Notes under the pieces: model-generated
Told to the model about the DNA's origin: nothing
Seen by the model: the letters and a program-made list of their open reading frames with translations, nothing else
The model's database searches: none
Translations under genes and position numbers: made by a program
Part shown: positions 44,120-57,290 of the stretch, in pieces
Layout: each line of letters starts with the position of its first letter
Position numbering within the stretch: position 1 is the first letter of the stretch
Source of the DNA: Carya illinoinensis
Lineage: Eukaryota; Streptophyta; Magnoliopsida; Fagales; Juglandaceae
Length of the DNA stretch: 64,000 nt
Reading direction: 5' to 3'
Assembly (NCBI RefSeq): GCF_018687715.1
Contig: NC_056752.1
Span: 15,254,501 to 15,318,500, forward strand

Positions 44120-44557
44120 ATGGCTCATTCTTCTAACATTTCTCTAGATCCATCCATGAGGCATTCTGCATCTCAACCTCCTGTTCTTTCTGCAGCTACC
44201 ATTGGTGCCATGTTGCAGCAAGAAAATAATAATCTGACTAATAAGTCAGATTCTGATGCTATTTATGACTTGGTGAGTCTTGGGACTCGCTACTCTTCCT
44301 CTATTGTGGCTTTTTCTCAGCGGCTACAAGCCAAAAATCACGAAGTTGAAAAGCTCAAAGAACAAATTGTTGTACTTCAACAAATTGTTCAAGAGTCTCA
44401 CACAAGGGAAGGAATCATTCGGCAGAAGAATAAACAGTTGAAATCTTTATTAGATTCTTCATTCCGCTTGCCGGTTCCCATGAATAAGAATGACATGATA
44501 TTGTATGAAGAGAATGAGCGTCTCAAACATGAGGCTAAGAATCTCAAATTTATGTAA
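44120..44557 (+). CDS. Antisense ORF-b, unit 3
   Basis: Intact, identical protein to the other units. Confidence 0.7.
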   Translation: MAHSSNISLDPSMRHSASQPPVLSAATIGAMLQQENNNLTNKSDSDAIYDLVSLGTRYSSSIVAFSQRLQAKNHEVEKLKEQIVVLQQIVQESHTREGIIRQKNKQLKSLLDSSFRLPVPMNKNDMILYEENERLKHEAKNLKFM

Positions 44558-44606
44558 AAGTATTAAAAAAAATCTATCTCTATTTTTATTGACTCTGGTC
44601 TATCTT

Positions 44607-47600
44607 TTAAGAGATATTCATAGCATGCATCATACCTATTTCTCTTCTGATCATACATAATCTATCTTCTGGTAAAGGTTTTGTGAAAATATCTGCTAAC
44701 TGATCGTGTGTGTTTGTGAACTCTAACATTATATCACCTTTTTGCACATGATCTCGAAGAAAATGATACCTTATTTCAATATGCTTAGTTCTAGAATGTT
44801 GTATTGGGTTCTTTGAAAGATTTATAGCACTTGTATTATCACATTTGATTGGAATGTGATTATACATGAGTTTAAAATCTTCAAGTTGTTGCTTCATGTA
44901 GAGAACTTGAGCACAACAACTACCCGCAGCAACATATTCTGCCTCAGCAGTAGATAGTGCAACAGAATTTTGTTTTTTACTAAACCAGGAAACTAATGCA
45001 TGACCTAAGAAATGGCATGCTCCACTAGTGTTTTTTCGATCTATTTTACAGCCAGCATAATCTGCATCTGTGTAGCTGATTAGATCGAAAGATGTGTGCT
45101 TAGGGTACCATAACCCTAGGTTAATTGTACCACTAAGATATCTAAGAATGCGCTTAACTGCAATTAAATGTGATTCTTTTGGAGATGATTGAAAACGTGC
45201 ACATAAGCACACACTAAACATAATATCTGGTCTACTGGCTGTTAAATATAATAAGCTACCAATCATACCTCGATATATCTTCGAGTCAACTGGCTTACCG
45301 GATTCATCTTTATCAAGTTTAGTTGATGGGCTCATTGGTGTTCCAATTTCCTTAGCATTTTCCATCCCAAACTTCTTCAGTAATTCCTTAATATATTTTG
45401 ATTGATTGATGAATGTCCCACTTTTTGCTTGCTTAATTTGCAATCCGAGAAAGAATGTAAGTTCACCCATCATGCTCATCTCAAATTCTTCCTGCATAGT
45501 TTTAGCAAAAACTTGACACATATTTTCATTAGTAGCACCGAATATTATATCATCAACATAAATCTGAATCAAAAGAATATCATCATTTTCATATTTAATG
45601 AAAAGAGTTGTGTCGATTTTTCCTCTTGAAAAACCTTTTTCAATCAAGAAACCACTGAGTCTCTCGTACCAAGCTCTAGGAGCTTGTTTAAGTCCATATA
45701 GTGCTTTTGTGAGTTTGAAAACATGATTTGGGGAAATATGATTTTCAAAACCTGGAGGTTGCTCAACATATACCTCTTCATTTATAAAACCATTTAAGAA
45801 AGCACTTTTAACATCCATTTGAAAAAGTTTGAAATCTTTATAACAAGCATATGCAAGTAGCATTCGAATAGCTTCTAATCTTGCGACAGGTGCATATGTC
45901 TCATCATAATCGATTCCTTCTTCTTGATTAAAACCTTGGGCTACAAGTCGAGCCTTATTTCTAGTAATGACTCCAGACTCATCTTTCTTGTTTCTAAAAA
46001 CCCATTTTGTTCCAATAATAGTATAATTTTTGGGTCTAGGAACAAGTGTCCAAACATCATTTCTTTCAAATTGATTCAACTCTTCTTGCATAGCTAGAAT
46101 CCAAGATTCATCAAGAAGTGCGTCATCAATATTTTTGGGTTCAATTTGAGATAGAAAAGCAGTATGATTACAAATATTTCTAAGAGATGATCGAGTACTT
46201 ACACCTTGTGAAGGTTCTCCCAAAATTTGTTCCACTGGATGATCTTTCACAAATTTCCACTGTTTGGTTGCATCTTGTATTAAATTTTGATGATCTTTCC
46301 TGATGGCTCCATGTTGAACTTCCTCTATTGCTTTCTCTTTGTTGAGATTGAGACTTTCTGTGTTATTTATACCTTCTATTTCTTCATCAATAGATTTCTT
46401 GGAGAGTGGAGAATTAGATTCATCAAATACTACATGCATAGATTCTTGTACAGTTAAAGTCTTTTTGTTGAATACTCTATAAGCTTTACTATTAGTAGAA
46501 TACCCGAGAAAAATACCTTCATCAGATTTTGCATCAAACTTGCCTAAATTATCTCTGTCATTCAAAATAAAACATTTGCATCCAAATACATGAAAGTAAC
46601 CAATGTTGGGCTTTTTCTCATTCCAAAGCTCATAGGGGGTTTTATCTAATTTAGACCTTAACATAACTCTATTTATAACATAACATGCAGTACTTACCGC
46701 TTCGGCCCAAAAATAACTAGGCAAGTTGTTCTCATTGAGCATTGTTCTTGCCATCTCTTGAAGAGATCTATTTTTCCTCTCTACTACCCCATTTTGTTGA
46801 GGAGTTCGAGGAGCAGAAAAATTATGAATAAAACCGTTTTCATCACAAAATGTTTCAATATTTTTATTAACAAATTCTTTTCCCCTATCACTTCGGATAC
46901 TTGAAATAGTATAGCCCTTTTCATTTTGAATTCTCTTGCATAACTTGGTAAAGGCATTATGTGCCTCATCTTTATGAGCAAGAAAGATGACCCAAGTATA
47001 TCTAGAGAAATCATCAACAATAACAAATGCATAATATTTTCCTCCTAGACTTGCAACTCTATTTGGTCCAAAAAGATCCATGTGTATCAGTTGCAATGGT
47101 CTAGTAGTGGAAATATGTTTCTTAGTTTTAAAAGAAGTTTTTGTTTGTTTACCAAATTGACATGCATCACAAATTTTGTCTTTAAGAAAATATATTTTTG
47201 GTAAACCTCTCACAAGATCATTTTTTGAAAGTTTGGAAATAAGTTCCATGTTGGCATGACCTAATCTTCTATGCCATAACCAACTAGTTTCATTTTGAGC
47301 TGACAAGCAAATAGCATCTTGTGAGGTAATTTCTTCAAAATCAATTATATAAACATTATTGTTTCTAAAAGCAATAAAACAAATATTACAATCATGATCA
47401 TTCAAAATAATGCATTTATCCATTTTAAAAGTAACTGTAAATCCTTTATCACATAATTGACTTATGCTCAAAAGATTATGTTTTAAACCTTCAACAAGTA
47501 GAACATCTTCAATTATGAGAGAAGATTCATTACCAATTTTACCTATTCCCACGATCTTCCCTTTCGAGTTGTCTCCAAATGTCACGTGTCCTTCTTCTTT

Positions 47601-47696
47601 AGATCTAAGATCAAAGAACTTAGTCTTGTCTCCCGTCATGTGTCTTGAACATCCACTATCTAAAAACCACTTATTTTTGCTTGTGGATGACTTCAT
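44607..47696 (-). CDS. pol: Sirevirus-like Pol, unit 3
   Basis: 1029 codons, identical protein, all catalytic residues present. Confidence 0.95.
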   Translation of the reverse strand: MKSSTSKNKWFLDSGCSRHMTGDKTKFFDLRSKEEGHVTFGDNSKGKIVGIGKIGNESSLIIEDVLLVEGLKHNLLSISQLCDKGFTVTFKMDKCIILNDHDCNICFIAFRNNNVYIIDFEEITSQDAICLSAQNETSWLWHRRLGHANMELISKLSKNDLVRGLPKIYFLKDKICDACQFGKQTKTSFKTKKHISTTRPLQLIHMDLFGPNRVASLGGKYYAFVIVDDFSRYTWVIFLAHKDEAHNAFTKLCKRIQNEKGYTISSIRSDRGKEFVNKNIETFCDENGFIHNFSAPRTPQQNGVVERKNRSLQEMARTMLNENNLPSYFWAEAVSTACYVINRVMLRSKLDKTPYELWNEKKPNIGYFHVFGCKCFILNDRDNLGKFDAKSDEGIFLGYSTNSKAYRVFNKKTLTVQESMHVVFDESNSPLSKKSIDEEIEGINNTESLNLNKEKAIEEVQHGAIRKDHQNLIQDATKQWKFVKDHPVEQILGEPSQGVSTRSSLRNICNHTAFLSQIEPKNIDDALLDESWILAMQEELNQFERNDVWTLVPRPKNYTIIGTKWVFRNKKDESGVITRNKARLVAQGFNQEEGIDYDETYAPVARLEAIRMLLAYACYKDFKLFQMDVKSAFLNGFINEEVYVEQPPGFENHISPNHVFKLTKALYGLKQAPRAWYERLSGFLIEKGFSRGKIDTTLFIKYENDDILLIQIYVDDIIFGATNENMCQVFAKTMQEEFEMSMMGELTFFLGLQIKQAKSGTFINQSKYIKELLKKFGMENAKEIGTPMSPSTKLDKDESGKPVDSKIYRGMIGSLLYLTASRPDIMFSVCLCARFQSSPKESHLIAVKRILRYLSGTINLGLWYPKHTSFDLISYTDADYAGCKIDRKNTSGACHFLGHALVSWFSKKQNSVALSTAEAEYVAAGSCCAQVLYMKQQLEDFKLMYNHIPIKCDNTSAINLSKNPIQHSRTKHIEIRYHFLRDHVQKGDIMLEFTNTHDQLADIFTKPLPEDRLCMIRREIGMMHAMNIS

Positions 47697-47754
47697 GCAT
47701 ACCTATAAAAACAATTAAAATGATTTTTCTTGGTACCCAAGTTCTTTGGGTCCT

Positions 47755-49389
47755 TTATTTATTAGTATTAGAAGAAACAAGATTTTTAGGTACCCATATG
47801 GCCCTAATAGTCATTGTATGATTTCTTCTAATAGGACAAGTATGATAATTATGACCATTTCTATTACAAAAATTACAAATAGCATGTGACATATATGAAA
47901 AACTTGAATGATTATAATAATATCCTTTTTTGACAAAATTATTTTTATGAAAAGAATTTTGAATATTAGTTTTTGAGGTAGAATGATTATCAAAGAAATT
48001 TTTATAAGGTTTGTATTTTTGTTTTGGCATATATCCCAAACCTGCCTTGTCAAAAACACATCTTTGACTACCAAGAAGTTTTTCAAAATTTCTTTTTCCA
48101 TTCGTAAAGTTTTCAACAATATTTTCTAAATCGGTTTTCTTCTTATTCAATTCAAGATTTTCATCTTTCAAAATGATACTTTCTTTTCTTAAAATTTCAA
48201 TTTCGTTTGTTAAAGAAGAATTTTTCTTTTTCAAAGCAGTATACTTTATACCCAATTTTTCAAATTCCTCATAAATCTCTTCTAAAACATTTTGCAATTC
48301 TTCATATGAAGGATTTTCAATATTATCAAGATTTGTTACCTCAATGTCATCTTTAGCCATAAGACAAAGATTTGCTGATTCTTCATTGCTTGCTTCACTA
48401 TCTGAGCTACTTGAATCATCATCCCATGTAGCTTTCATTGCTTTCTTGCCCTTGTTTCGATCTTTCTTTAGCAGAGGACAATCTGGCTTGATATGACCAG
48501 GTTTATTGCATTTATAACAAATTAAAGTGTCGTTTTTACCTGAATCTTTCTTGGAAAACTTTTTGAAAGATTTCCTCGGAGGAGTTCTATTTTTCTTCAA
48601 GAACCTCTGAATTCTTCTTGTTATCATCGCAACTTCTTCATCTTTATCGTCATTTTCCTCATCTTCATCACTTTCACTTTCATGAGGAACAGCTTTAAGT
48701 GCTAAGCTCTTCTTTGGCTTTCCTTCTTCTTCTCCTCTTTTCAATGTGTACTCATGGGTGATAAGTGACCCGATGAGTTCATTGACTTCGAGCTTCTTGA
48801 GGTCTCTAGCTTCAAGAATCGCTGTAACTTTTGATTCCCAACGTTTTGGTAAAGAGTTGAGAATTTTTCTTACTATCTCCACCTTGGAATAAACTTTGCC
48901 AAGAGCTGTCAAGCTGTTTATGATGTTAGTAAAACGAGTGTGCATACTAGAAATAGATTCATCATCATTCATCTTAAACATTTCATATTCATGAGTAAGA
49001 ATATAAATTTTTGATTCCTTGACTTGCGAAGTTCCTTCATAAGTTACTTCCAAATTATCCCAAATTTCCTTTGCCGTAGCGCAATTCATTATTCTATTAA
49101 ACTCATTTCCATTAAGAGCATTATATAATAAATTCATAGCAGTTAAATTTAAAGTATAAAGTCTATCGTCTTCACGATCAAACTCTTCTTCTTCCTTTTT
49201 GACCTTTACTCCACCAACCACTTTTGTTGGAATATAAGGTCCATTTACAATACATTTCCATATTTCTCTACCTTGAGCTTGAAGAAATATTCTCATTCTA
49301 ACTTTCCAGAATGAGTAATTATCTCCACAAAAGAGTGGAGGCCGACTACTAGATTGACCTTCACCAAATGAAGCTGCAATGTTAGCCAT
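47755..49389 (-). CDS. gag: Sirevirus-like Gag, unit 3
   Basis: 544 codons, identical protein. Confidence 0.95.
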   Translation of the reverse strand: MANIAASFGEGQSSSRPPLFCGDNYSFWKVRMRIFLQAQGREIWKCIVNGPYIPTKVVGGVKVKKEEEEFDREDDRLYTLNLTAMNLLYNALNGNEFNRIMNCATAKEIWDNLEVTYEGTSQVKESKIYILTHEYEMFKMNDDESISSMHTRFTNIINSLTALGKVYSKVEIVRKILNSLPKRWESKVTAILEARDLKKLEVNELIGSLITHEYTLKRGEEEGKPKKSLALKAVPHESESDEDEENDDKDEEVAMITRRIQRFLKKNRTPPRKSFKKFSKKDSGKNDTLICYKCNKPGHIKPDCPLLKKDRNKGKKAMKATWDDDSSSSDSEASNEESANLCLMAKDDIEVTNLDNIENPSYEELQNVLEEIYEEFEKLGIKYTALKKKNSSLTNEIEILRKESIILKDENLELNKKKTDLENIVENFTNGKRNFEKLLGSQRCVFDKAGLGYMPKQKYKPYKNFFDNHSTSKTNIQNSFHKNNFVKKGYYYNHSSFSYMSHAICNFCNRNGHNYHTCPIRRNHTMTIRAIWVPKNLVSSNTNK

Positions 49390-49434
49390 AAGATCTTAAC
49401 TCAAAAGATAGTTAATCTTATAATAGAGCTCTTA

Positions 49435-49446
49435 GCTCTGATACCA
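49435..49446 (-). promoter_or_regulatory. Primer-binding site, unit 3
   Basis: TGGTATCAGAGC, two bases inside L4. Confidence 0.9.
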
Positions 49447-49448
49447 AT

Positions 49449-50788
49449 TGTTGCCCAGATGACTAACACAAGAGGGGGGGTGAATTGAGTTGTATTAAAA
49501 AAAATAACAATTATAAATCAAATATATAATATAAAATATAAACAAAATATGAAATAACAATAAATATAAGGAGTAAGGGTAAGAGAGAAGCAAACTCAGT
49601 ATGTTAACGAGGTTCGGCCCCACTGCCTACGTCCTCGCCTCAAGCTACCCCTTGAGGATTCCCAAATTCACTATTCAACCTCCTTCAGGTGGAGATAGAA
49701 ACCTATTACACTTTTGAACAACACCGCTACAAAGGATCCGTGTAGAACACCCTCTACACTTGCAATCACCTTACACGTGGTGATTCAACTATTCCCTGTG
49801 TAGAATACTTTCTACACACACAAGGGTTATACACACCCTTTTTCTGATACAAAAGTTGATAGTGGGTAGGTTATCAGAAAACACTCCTCAACGAGTGAAA
49901 TAAGAACAATACAGCGCAAGCTATATCTCTCAAAATGAACAAGGATTAAGGCTCAATGTTTAGAGAAGAGAGAATGAAAGCTTTGAATGAATGTTGTATG
50001 CTCTTGGTGTTGTGAATGTGAAGCTCTCAAATGATCTATTTATAGGCATATGAGACTTCATATTCAAATTTAAAAAGATTCACATGTCAAAGACAACATC
50101 ATTCACTTTTTCAAAAAATTCAAATAAAAGGTTCTTCTTTTTCAATTGTCAAAGACAACATCATTCACTTTTTCAAAGAATTCAAATAAAAGGTTCTTCT
50201 TTCTCAATTGTCAAAGACAACATCATTCACTTTTTCAAAAAAATCAAACCTAATATTTTACTTTTGGCATATGACAAAATGAGCACACTTTCATTTTCAA
50301 AAAATTCAAACCTAATCTTTTACTTTTTGTATAAGTCTAAAAAAGCATCAATCACTTTTGAAAATATTCAAATAAAACATGCACATGTGAAAGATGACAA
50401 TCAATCATCTTTAATATTTTCAAAGTTCAACCCTTTAATCAAGGCATGCACATGCAAAAGATGACAATCAATCATCTTTCAAAATTTTCAAATTTAATTT
50501 TCAAAAATATTCATGCACATGTGGAAAATGTATTTTAATGCTTTATGATAAAATATTAATTTTGAGCATTAATCCTAATTTCGAATTTTGAAGAGATTTA
50601 CAACATTACTCTATAATTTTAATGTGAACTTGTTCCCTTCTTGCTCATGCTTGTTTCCTTGATGTGCTTGACTCCATTATGTAGACAACTTGAGCTTGAG
50701 ACTTCTTTATTCTTTGAATTCATTTGTTATCATCAAAATCCATGTGTAGATTTATAATCACATGAAACTTGAAATCTTGAGTTCAACA
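49449..50788 (-). repeat. Array LTR L4 (shared by units 3 and 4)
   Basis: Diagnostic bases T at 49712, T at 49856, G at 50273: the same combination as L2. Confidence 0.95.
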
Positions 50789-51265
50789 ATCTCCCCCTTT
50801 TTGATGATGACAAATATTTGATAGAACTTGAAACCTATATTAATACTTAAGCTCCCCCTGAAAATATGCGTTAGTTTTTCAAGCAAAAGTATAAATATAA
50901 TTCCAAGCATATATAACAAGTTTAGCAATTTAAACAATGTTAATGTTCTAGTCTAACACTTCTCCCCCTTTTGGCATCATTAAAAAGGATCCGCAACAAG
51001 AAAATGGACTGAAGAAAACGATGCGTTTAATAGTCACTGTAGATAGTTGAAAAATGGAGCCGTCCGTGACCCGACAAGTGCTGCAAAGCCTCGAGGCCTA
51101 ACTCTATGAATTTAATACGGCTGAAGATTTAAACAATCGCCTGATGTTGTTGACAAACGGGATTGAAGGCTCCGAGTTTCTATAAAAAAATGATCATTTT
51201 CATCTATCGGATGCCAAAAAAATAATCACTTCTTGACCTGAGTTCTGTTTTTCCACAACGATAGA

Positions 51266-51718
51266 ATGGCTGAGCAATTCTCTTCCACTAATGTTCCAGA
51301 CTTGAATCAGGAACCCTTGACGCATCAATCATCAATCTTCTCTCCTGAGGCCGTCAATACCATGATAGGAGCAGTGAACCGTTTTTCTAGTAAGGCTGAT
51401 TCTGAGATTATTGCAGAATCAAGAATGCTCAGTAATCAATATGCCGCCTCTGTTACGATCATGTCTCGAAGGTTAATGGCGAGGGTGAGTGAGATTGATC
51501 ATCTTAACATGCAAATATCTGAGTTACGACAGAAGCTTGCTAATAAGGATAGTGAGAATAAAAGGCTAAAGCAAGAAAACCAAGAGTTGAAAAAATTTGC
51601 AGATTGGTATGCTCATGATCTGCAACCACGAATAGAAGAGCTGGAACGAGAAAGGGTTCAGATACAAGGTCAACATCGGCAGATAACAGCAGAGGTTCAT
51701 CGTTTACTAGAAAAATAG
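51266..51718 (+). CDS. Antisense ORF-a, unit 4
   Basis: Intact, identical protein. Upstream base at 51061 is C, as in unit 1 and unlike units 2 and 3. Confidence 0.7.
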   Translation: MAEQFSSTNVPDLNQEPLTHQSSIFSPEAVNTMIGAVNRFSSKADSEIIAESRMLSNQYAASVTIMSRRLMARVSEIDHLNMQISELRQKLANKDSENKRLKQENQELKKFADWYAHDLQPRIEELERERVQIQGQHRQITAEVHRLLEK

Positions 51719-51961
51719 GGACAATCTACTGTTAATCTCGCTGGCTTAGTAAGAAAACTTTTGACAATGTGTGTCCAGCATATCTTGTATTTCTTTTGAC
51801 TAAATAAGATTTGAAGAGAAAATAGTTTGTCTTATTCTTTATGCTATCTCTATAAAATCAGTCCTGAAGTTCATCTAATCCGCATCAAGTTTTCATCTCA
51901 TCTCTATAACTCATTTGCATTCCTTCAGCATTCTCGTTTTAAGCCTTCTATTCTTTTCTCA

Positions 51962-52399
51962 ATGGCTCATTCTTCTAACATTTCTCTAGATCCATCCATG
52001 AGGCATTCTGCATCTCAACCTCCTGTTCTTTCTGCAGCTACCATTGGTGCCATGTTGCAGCAAGAAAATAATAATCTGACTAATAAGTCAGATTCTGATG
52101 CTATTTATGACTTGGTGAGTCTTGGGACTCGCTACTCTTCCTCTATTGTGGCTTTTTCTCAGCGGCTACAAGCCAAAAATCACGAAGTTGAAAAGCTCAA
52201 AGAACAAATTGTTGTACTTCAACAAATTGTTCAAGAGTCTCACACAAGGGAAGGAATCATTCGGCAGAAGAATAAACAGTTGAAATCTTTATTAGATTCT
52301 TCATTCCGCTTGCCGGTTCCCATGAATAAGAATGACATGATATTGTATGAAGAGAATGAGCGTCTCAAACATGAGGCTAAGAATCTCAAATTTATGTAA
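51962..52399 (+). CDS. Antisense ORF-b, unit 4
   Basis: Intact, identical protein to the other units. Confidence 0.7.
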   Translation: MAHSSNISLDPSMRHSASQPPVLSAATIGAMLQQENNNLTNKSDSDAIYDLVSLGTRYSSSIVAFSQRLQAKNHEVEKLKEQIVVLQQIVQESHTREGIIRQKNKQLKSLLDSSFRLPVPMNKNDMILYEENERLKHEAKNLKFM

Positions 52400-52448
52400 A
52401 AGTATTAAAAAAAATCTATCTCTATTTTTATTGACTCTGGTCTATCTT

Positions 52449-55400
52449 TTAAGAGATATTCATAGCATGCATCATACCTATTTCTCTTCTGATCATACAT
52501 AATCTATCTTCTGGTAAAGGTTTTGTGAAAATATCTGCTAACTGATCGTGTGTGTTTGTGAACTCTAACATTATATCACCTTTTTGCACATGATCTCGAA
52601 GAAAATGATACCTTATTTCAATATGCTTAGTTCTAGAATGTTGTATTGGGTTCTTTGAAAGATTTATAGCACTTGTATTATCACATTTGATTGGAATGTG
52701 ATTATACATGAGTTTAAAATCTTCAAGTTGTTGCTTCATGTAGAGAACTTGAGCACAACAACTACCCGCAGCAACATATTCTGCCTCAGCAGTAGATAGT
52801 GCAACAGAATTTTGTTTTTTACTAAACCAGGAAACTAATGCATGACCTAAGAAATGGCATGCTCCACTAGTGTTTTTTCGATCTATTTTACAGCCAGCAT
52901 AATCTGCATCTGTGTAGCTGATTAGATCGAAAGATGTGTGCTTAGGGTACCATAACCCTAGGTTAATTGTACCACTAAGATATCTAAGAATGCGCTTAAC
53001 TGCAATTAAATGTGATTCTTTTGGAGATGATTGAAAACGTGCACATAAGCACACACTAAACATAATATCTGGTCTACTGGCTGTTAAATATAATAAGCTA
53101 CCAATCATACCTCGATATATCTTCGAGTCAACTGGCTTACCGGATTCATCTTTATCAAGTTTAGTTGATGGGCTCATTGGTGTTCCAATTTCCTTAGCAT
53201 TTTCCATCCCAAACTTCTTCAGTAATTCCTTAATATATTTTGATTGATTGATGAATGTCCCACTTTTTGCTTGCTTAATTTGCAATCCGAGAAAGAATGT
53301 AAGTTCACCCATCATGCTCATCTCAAATTCTTCCTGCATAGTTTTAGCAAAAACTTGACACATATTTTCATTAGTAGCACCGAATATTATATCATCAACA
53401 TAAATCTGAATCAAAAGAATATCATCATTTTCATATTTAATGAAAAGAGTTGTGTCGATTTTTCCTCTTGAAAAACCTTTTTCAATCAAGAAACCACTGA
53501 GTCTCTCGTACCAAGCTCTAGGAGCTTGTTTAAGTCCATATAGTGCTTTTGTGAGTTTGAAAACATGATTTGGGGAAATATGATTTTCAAAACCTGGAGG
53601 TTGCTCAACATATACCTCTTCATTTATAAAACCATTTAAGAAAGCACTTTTAACATCCATTTGAAAAAGTTTGAAATCTTTATAACAAGCATATGCAAGT
53701 AGCATTCGAATAGCTTCTAATCTTGCGACAGGTGCATATGTCTCATCATAATCGATTCCTTCTTCTTGATTAAAACCTTGGGCTACAAGTCGAGCCTTAT
53801 TTCTAGTAATGACTCCAGACTCATCTTTCTTGTTTCTAAAAACCCATTTTGTTCCAATAATAGTATAATTTTTGGGTCTAGGAACAAGTGTCCAAACATC
53901 ATTTCTTTCAAATTGATTCAACTCTTCTTGCATAGCTAGAATCCAAGATTCATCAAGAAGTGCGTCATCAATATTTTTGGGTTCAATTTGAGATAGAAAA
54001 GCAGTATGATTACAAATATTTCTAAGAGATGATCGAGTACTTACACCTTGTGAAGGTTCTCCCAAAATTTGTTCCACTGGATGATCTTTCACAAATTTCC
54101 ACTGTTTGGTTGCATCTTGTATTAAATTTTGATGATCTTTCCTGATGGCTCCATGTTGAACTTCCTCTATTGCTTTCTCTTTGTTGAGATTGAGACTTTC
54201 TGTGTTATTTATACCTTCTATTTCTTCATCAATAGATTTCTTGGAGAGTGGAGAATTAGATTCATCAAATACTACATGCATAGATTCTTGTACAGTTAAA
54301 GTCTTTTTGTTGAATACTCTATAAGCTTTACTATTAGTAGAATACCCGAGAAAAATACCTTCATCAGATTTTGCATCAAACTTGCCTAAATTATCTCTGT
54401 CATTCAAAATAAAACATTTGCATCCAAATACATGAAAGTAACCAATGTTGGGCTTTTTCTCATTCCAAAGCTCATAGGGGGTTTTATCTAATTTAGACCT
54501 TAACATAACTCTATTTATAACATAACATGCAGTACTTACCGCTTCGGCCCAAAAATAACTAGGCAAGTTGTTCTCATTGAGCATTGTTCTTGCCATCTCT
54601 TGAAGAGATCTATTTTTCCTCTCTACTACCCCATTTTGTTGAGGAGTTCGAGGAGCAGAAAAATTATGAATAAAACCGTTTTCATCACAAAATGTTTCAA
54701 TATTTTTATTAACAAATTCTTTTCCCCTATCACTTCGGATACTTGAAATAGTATAGCCCTTTTCATTTTGAATTCTCTTGCATAACTTGGTAAAGGCATT
54801 ATGTGCCTCATCTTTATGAGCAAGAAAGATGACCCAAGTATATCTAGAGAAATCATCAACAATAACAAATGCATAATATTTTCCTCCTAGACTTGCAACT
54901 CTATTTGGTCCAAAAAGATCCATGTGTATCAGTTGCAATGGTCTAGTAGTGGAAATATGTTTCTTAGTTTTAAAAGAAGTTTTTGTTTGTTTACCAAATT
55001 GACATGCATCACAAATTTTGTCTTTAAGAAAATATATTTTTGGTAAACCTCTCACAAGATCATTTTTTGAAAGTTTGGAAATAAGTTCCATGTTGGCATG
55101 ACCTAATCTTCTATGCCATAACCAACTAGTTTCATTTTGAGCTGACAAGCAAATAGCATCTTGTGAGGTAATTTCTTCAAAATCAATTATATAAACATTA
55201 TTGTTTCTAAAAGCAATAAAACAAATATTACAATCATGATCATTCAAAATAATGCATTTATCCATTTTAAAAGTAACTGTAAATCCTTTATCACATAATT
55301 GACTTATGCTCAAAAGATTATGTTTTAAACCTTCAACAAGTAGAACATCTTCAATTATGAGAGAAGATTCATTACCAATTTTACCTATTCCCACGATCTT

Positions 55401-55538
55401 CCCTTTCGAGTTGTCTCCAAATGTCACGTGTCCTTCTTCTTTAGATCTAAGATCAAAGAACTTAGTCTTGTCTCCCGTCATGTGTCTTGAACATCCACTA
55501 TCTAAAAACCACTTATTTTTGCTTGTGGATGACTTCAT
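52449..55538 (-). CDS. pol: Sirevirus-like Pol, unit 4
   Basis: 1029 codons, identical protein. Confidence 0.95.
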   Translation of the reverse strand: MKSSTSKNKWFLDSGCSRHMTGDKTKFFDLRSKEEGHVTFGDNSKGKIVGIGKIGNESSLIIEDVLLVEGLKHNLLSISQLCDKGFTVTFKMDKCIILNDHDCNICFIAFRNNNVYIIDFEEITSQDAICLSAQNETSWLWHRRLGHANMELISKLSKNDLVRGLPKIYFLKDKICDACQFGKQTKTSFKTKKHISTTRPLQLIHMDLFGPNRVASLGGKYYAFVIVDDFSRYTWVIFLAHKDEAHNAFTKLCKRIQNEKGYTISSIRSDRGKEFVNKNIETFCDENGFIHNFSAPRTPQQNGVVERKNRSLQEMARTMLNENNLPSYFWAEAVSTACYVINRVMLRSKLDKTPYELWNEKKPNIGYFHVFGCKCFILNDRDNLGKFDAKSDEGIFLGYSTNSKAYRVFNKKTLTVQESMHVVFDESNSPLSKKSIDEEIEGINNTESLNLNKEKAIEEVQHGAIRKDHQNLIQDATKQWKFVKDHPVEQILGEPSQGVSTRSSLRNICNHTAFLSQIEPKNIDDALLDESWILAMQEELNQFERNDVWTLVPRPKNYTIIGTKWVFRNKKDESGVITRNKARLVAQGFNQEEGIDYDETYAPVARLEAIRMLLAYACYKDFKLFQMDVKSAFLNGFINEEVYVEQPPGFENHISPNHVFKLTKALYGLKQAPRAWYERLSGFLIEKGFSRGKIDTTLFIKYENDDILLIQIYVDDIIFGATNENMCQVFAKTMQEEFEMSMMGELTFFLGLQIKQAKSGTFINQSKYIKELLKKFGMENAKEIGTPMSPSTKLDKDESGKPVDSKIYRGMIGSLLYLTASRPDIMFSVCLCARFQSSPKESHLIAVKRILRYLSGTINLGLWYPKHTSFDLISYTDADYAGCKIDRKNTSGACHFLGHALVSWFSKKQNSVALSTAEAEYVAAGSCCAQVLYMKQQLEDFKLMYNHIPIKCDNTSAINLSKNPIQHSRTKHIEIRYHFLRDHVQKGDIMLEFTNTHDQLADIFTKPLPEDRLCMIRREIGMMHAMNIS

Positions 55539-55596
55539 GCATACCTATAAAAACAATTAAAATGATTTTTCTTGGTACCCAAGTTCTTTGGGTCCT

Positions 55597-57231
55597 TTAT
55601 TTATTAGTATTAGAAGAAACAAGATTTTTAGGTACCCATATGGCCCTAATAGTCATTGTATGATTTCTTCTAATAGGACAAGTATGATAATTATGACCAT
55701 TTCTATTACAAAAATTACAAATAGCATGTGACATATATGAAAAACTTGAATGATTATAATAATATCCTTTTTTGACAAAATTATTTTTATGAAAAGAATT
55801 TTGAATATTAGTTTTTGAGGTAGAATGATTATCAAAGAAATTTTTATAAGGTTTGTATTTTTGTTTTGGCATATATCCCAAACCTGCCTTGTCAAAAACA
55901 CATCTTTGACTACCAAGAAGTTTTTCAAAATTTCTTTTTCCATTCGTAAAGTTTTCAACAATATTTTCTAAATCGGTTTTCTTCTTATTCAATTCAAGAT
56001 TTTCATCTTTCAAAATGATACTTTCTTTTCTTAAAATTTCAATTTCGTTTGTTAAAGAAGAATTTTTCTTTTTCAAAGCAGTATACTTTATACCCAATTT
56101 TTCAAATTCCTCATAAATCTCTTCTAAAACATTTTGCAATTCTTCATATGAAGGATTTTCAATATTATCAAGATTTGTTACCTCAATGTCATCTTTAGCC
56201 ATAAGACAAAGATTTGCTGATTCTTCATTGCTTGCTTCACTATCTGAGCTACTTGAATCATCATCCCATGTAGCTTTCATTGCTTTCTTGCCCTTGTTTC
56301 GATCTTTCTTTAGCAGAGGACAATCTGGCTTGATATGACCAGGTTTATTGCATTTATAACAAATTAAAGTGTCGTTTTTACCTGAATCTTTCTTGGAAAA
56401 CTTTTTGAAAGATTTCCTCGGAGGAGTTCTATTTTTCTTCAAGAACCTCTGAATTCTTCTTGTTATCATCGCAACTTCTTCATCTTTATCGTCATTTTCC
56501 TCATCTTCATCACTTTCACTTTCATGAGGAACAGCTTTAAGTGCTAAGCTCTTCTTTGGCTTTCCTTCTTCTTCTCCTCTTTTCAATGTGTACTCATGGG
56601 TGATAAGTGACCCGATGAGTTCATTGACTTCGAGCTTCTTGAGGTCTCTAGCTTCAAGAATCGCTGTAACTTTTGATTCCCAACGTTTTGGTAAAGAGTT
56701 GAGAATTTTTCTTACTATCTCCACCTTGGAATAAACTTTGCCAAGAGCTGTCAAGCTGTTTATGATGTTAGTAAAACGAGTGTGCATACTAGAAATAGAT
56801 TCATCATCATTCATCTTAAACATTTCATATTCATGAGTAAGAATATAAATTTTTGATTCCTTGACTTGCGAAGTTCCTTCATAAGTTACTTCCAAATTAT
56901 CCCAAATTTCCTTTGCCGTAGCGCAATTCATTATTCTATTAAACTCATTTCCATTAAGAGCATTATATAATAAATTCATAGCAGTTAAATTTAAAGTATA
57001 AAGTCTATCGTCTTCACGATCAAACTCTTCTTCTTCCTTTTTGACCTTTACTCCACCAACCACTTTTGTTGGAATATAAGGTCCATTTACAATACATTTC
57101 CATATTTCTCTACCTTGAGCTTGAAGAAATATTCTCATTCTAACTTTCCAGAATGAGTAATTATCTCCACAAAAGAGTGGAGGCCGACTACTAGATTGAC
57201 CTTCACCAAATGAAGCTGCAATGTTAGCCAT
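55597..57231 (-). CDS. gag: Sirevirus-like Gag, unit 4
   Basis: 544 codons, identical protein. This is the unit next to the outermost 5' LTR, so it is the one placed as in an ordinary single element. Confidence 0.95.
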   Translation of the reverse strand: MANIAASFGEGQSSSRPPLFCGDNYSFWKVRMRIFLQAQGREIWKCIVNGPYIPTKVVGGVKVKKEEEEFDREDDRLYTLNLTAMNLLYNALNGNEFNRIMNCATAKEIWDNLEVTYEGTSQVKESKIYILTHEYEMFKMNDDESISSMHTRFTNIINSLTALGKVYSKVEIVRKILNSLPKRWESKVTAILEARDLKKLEVNELIGSLITHEYTLKRGEEEGKPKKSLALKAVPHESESDEDEENDDKDEEVAMITRRIQRFLKKNRTPPRKSFKKFSKKDSGKNDTLICYKCNKPGHIKPDCPLLKKDRNKGKKAMKATWDDDSSSSDSEASNEESANLCLMAKDDIEVTNLDNIENPSYEELQNVLEEIYEEFEKLGIKYTALKKKNSSLTNEIEILRKESIILKDENLELNKKKTDLENIVENFTNGKRNFEKLLGSQRCVFDKAGLGYMPKQKYKPYKNFFDNHSTSKTNIQNSFHKNNFVKKGYYYNHSSFSYMSHAICNFCNRNGHNYHTCPIRRNHTMTIRAIWVPKNLVSSNTNK

Positions 57232-57276
57232 AAGATCTTAACTCAAAAGATAGTTAATCTTATAATAGAGCTCTTA

Positions 57277-57288
57277 GCTCTGATACCA
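57277..57288 (-). promoter_or_regulatory. Primer-binding site, unit 4
   Basis: TGGTATCAGAGC, two bases inside L5. Confidence 0.9.
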
Positions 57289-57290
57289 AT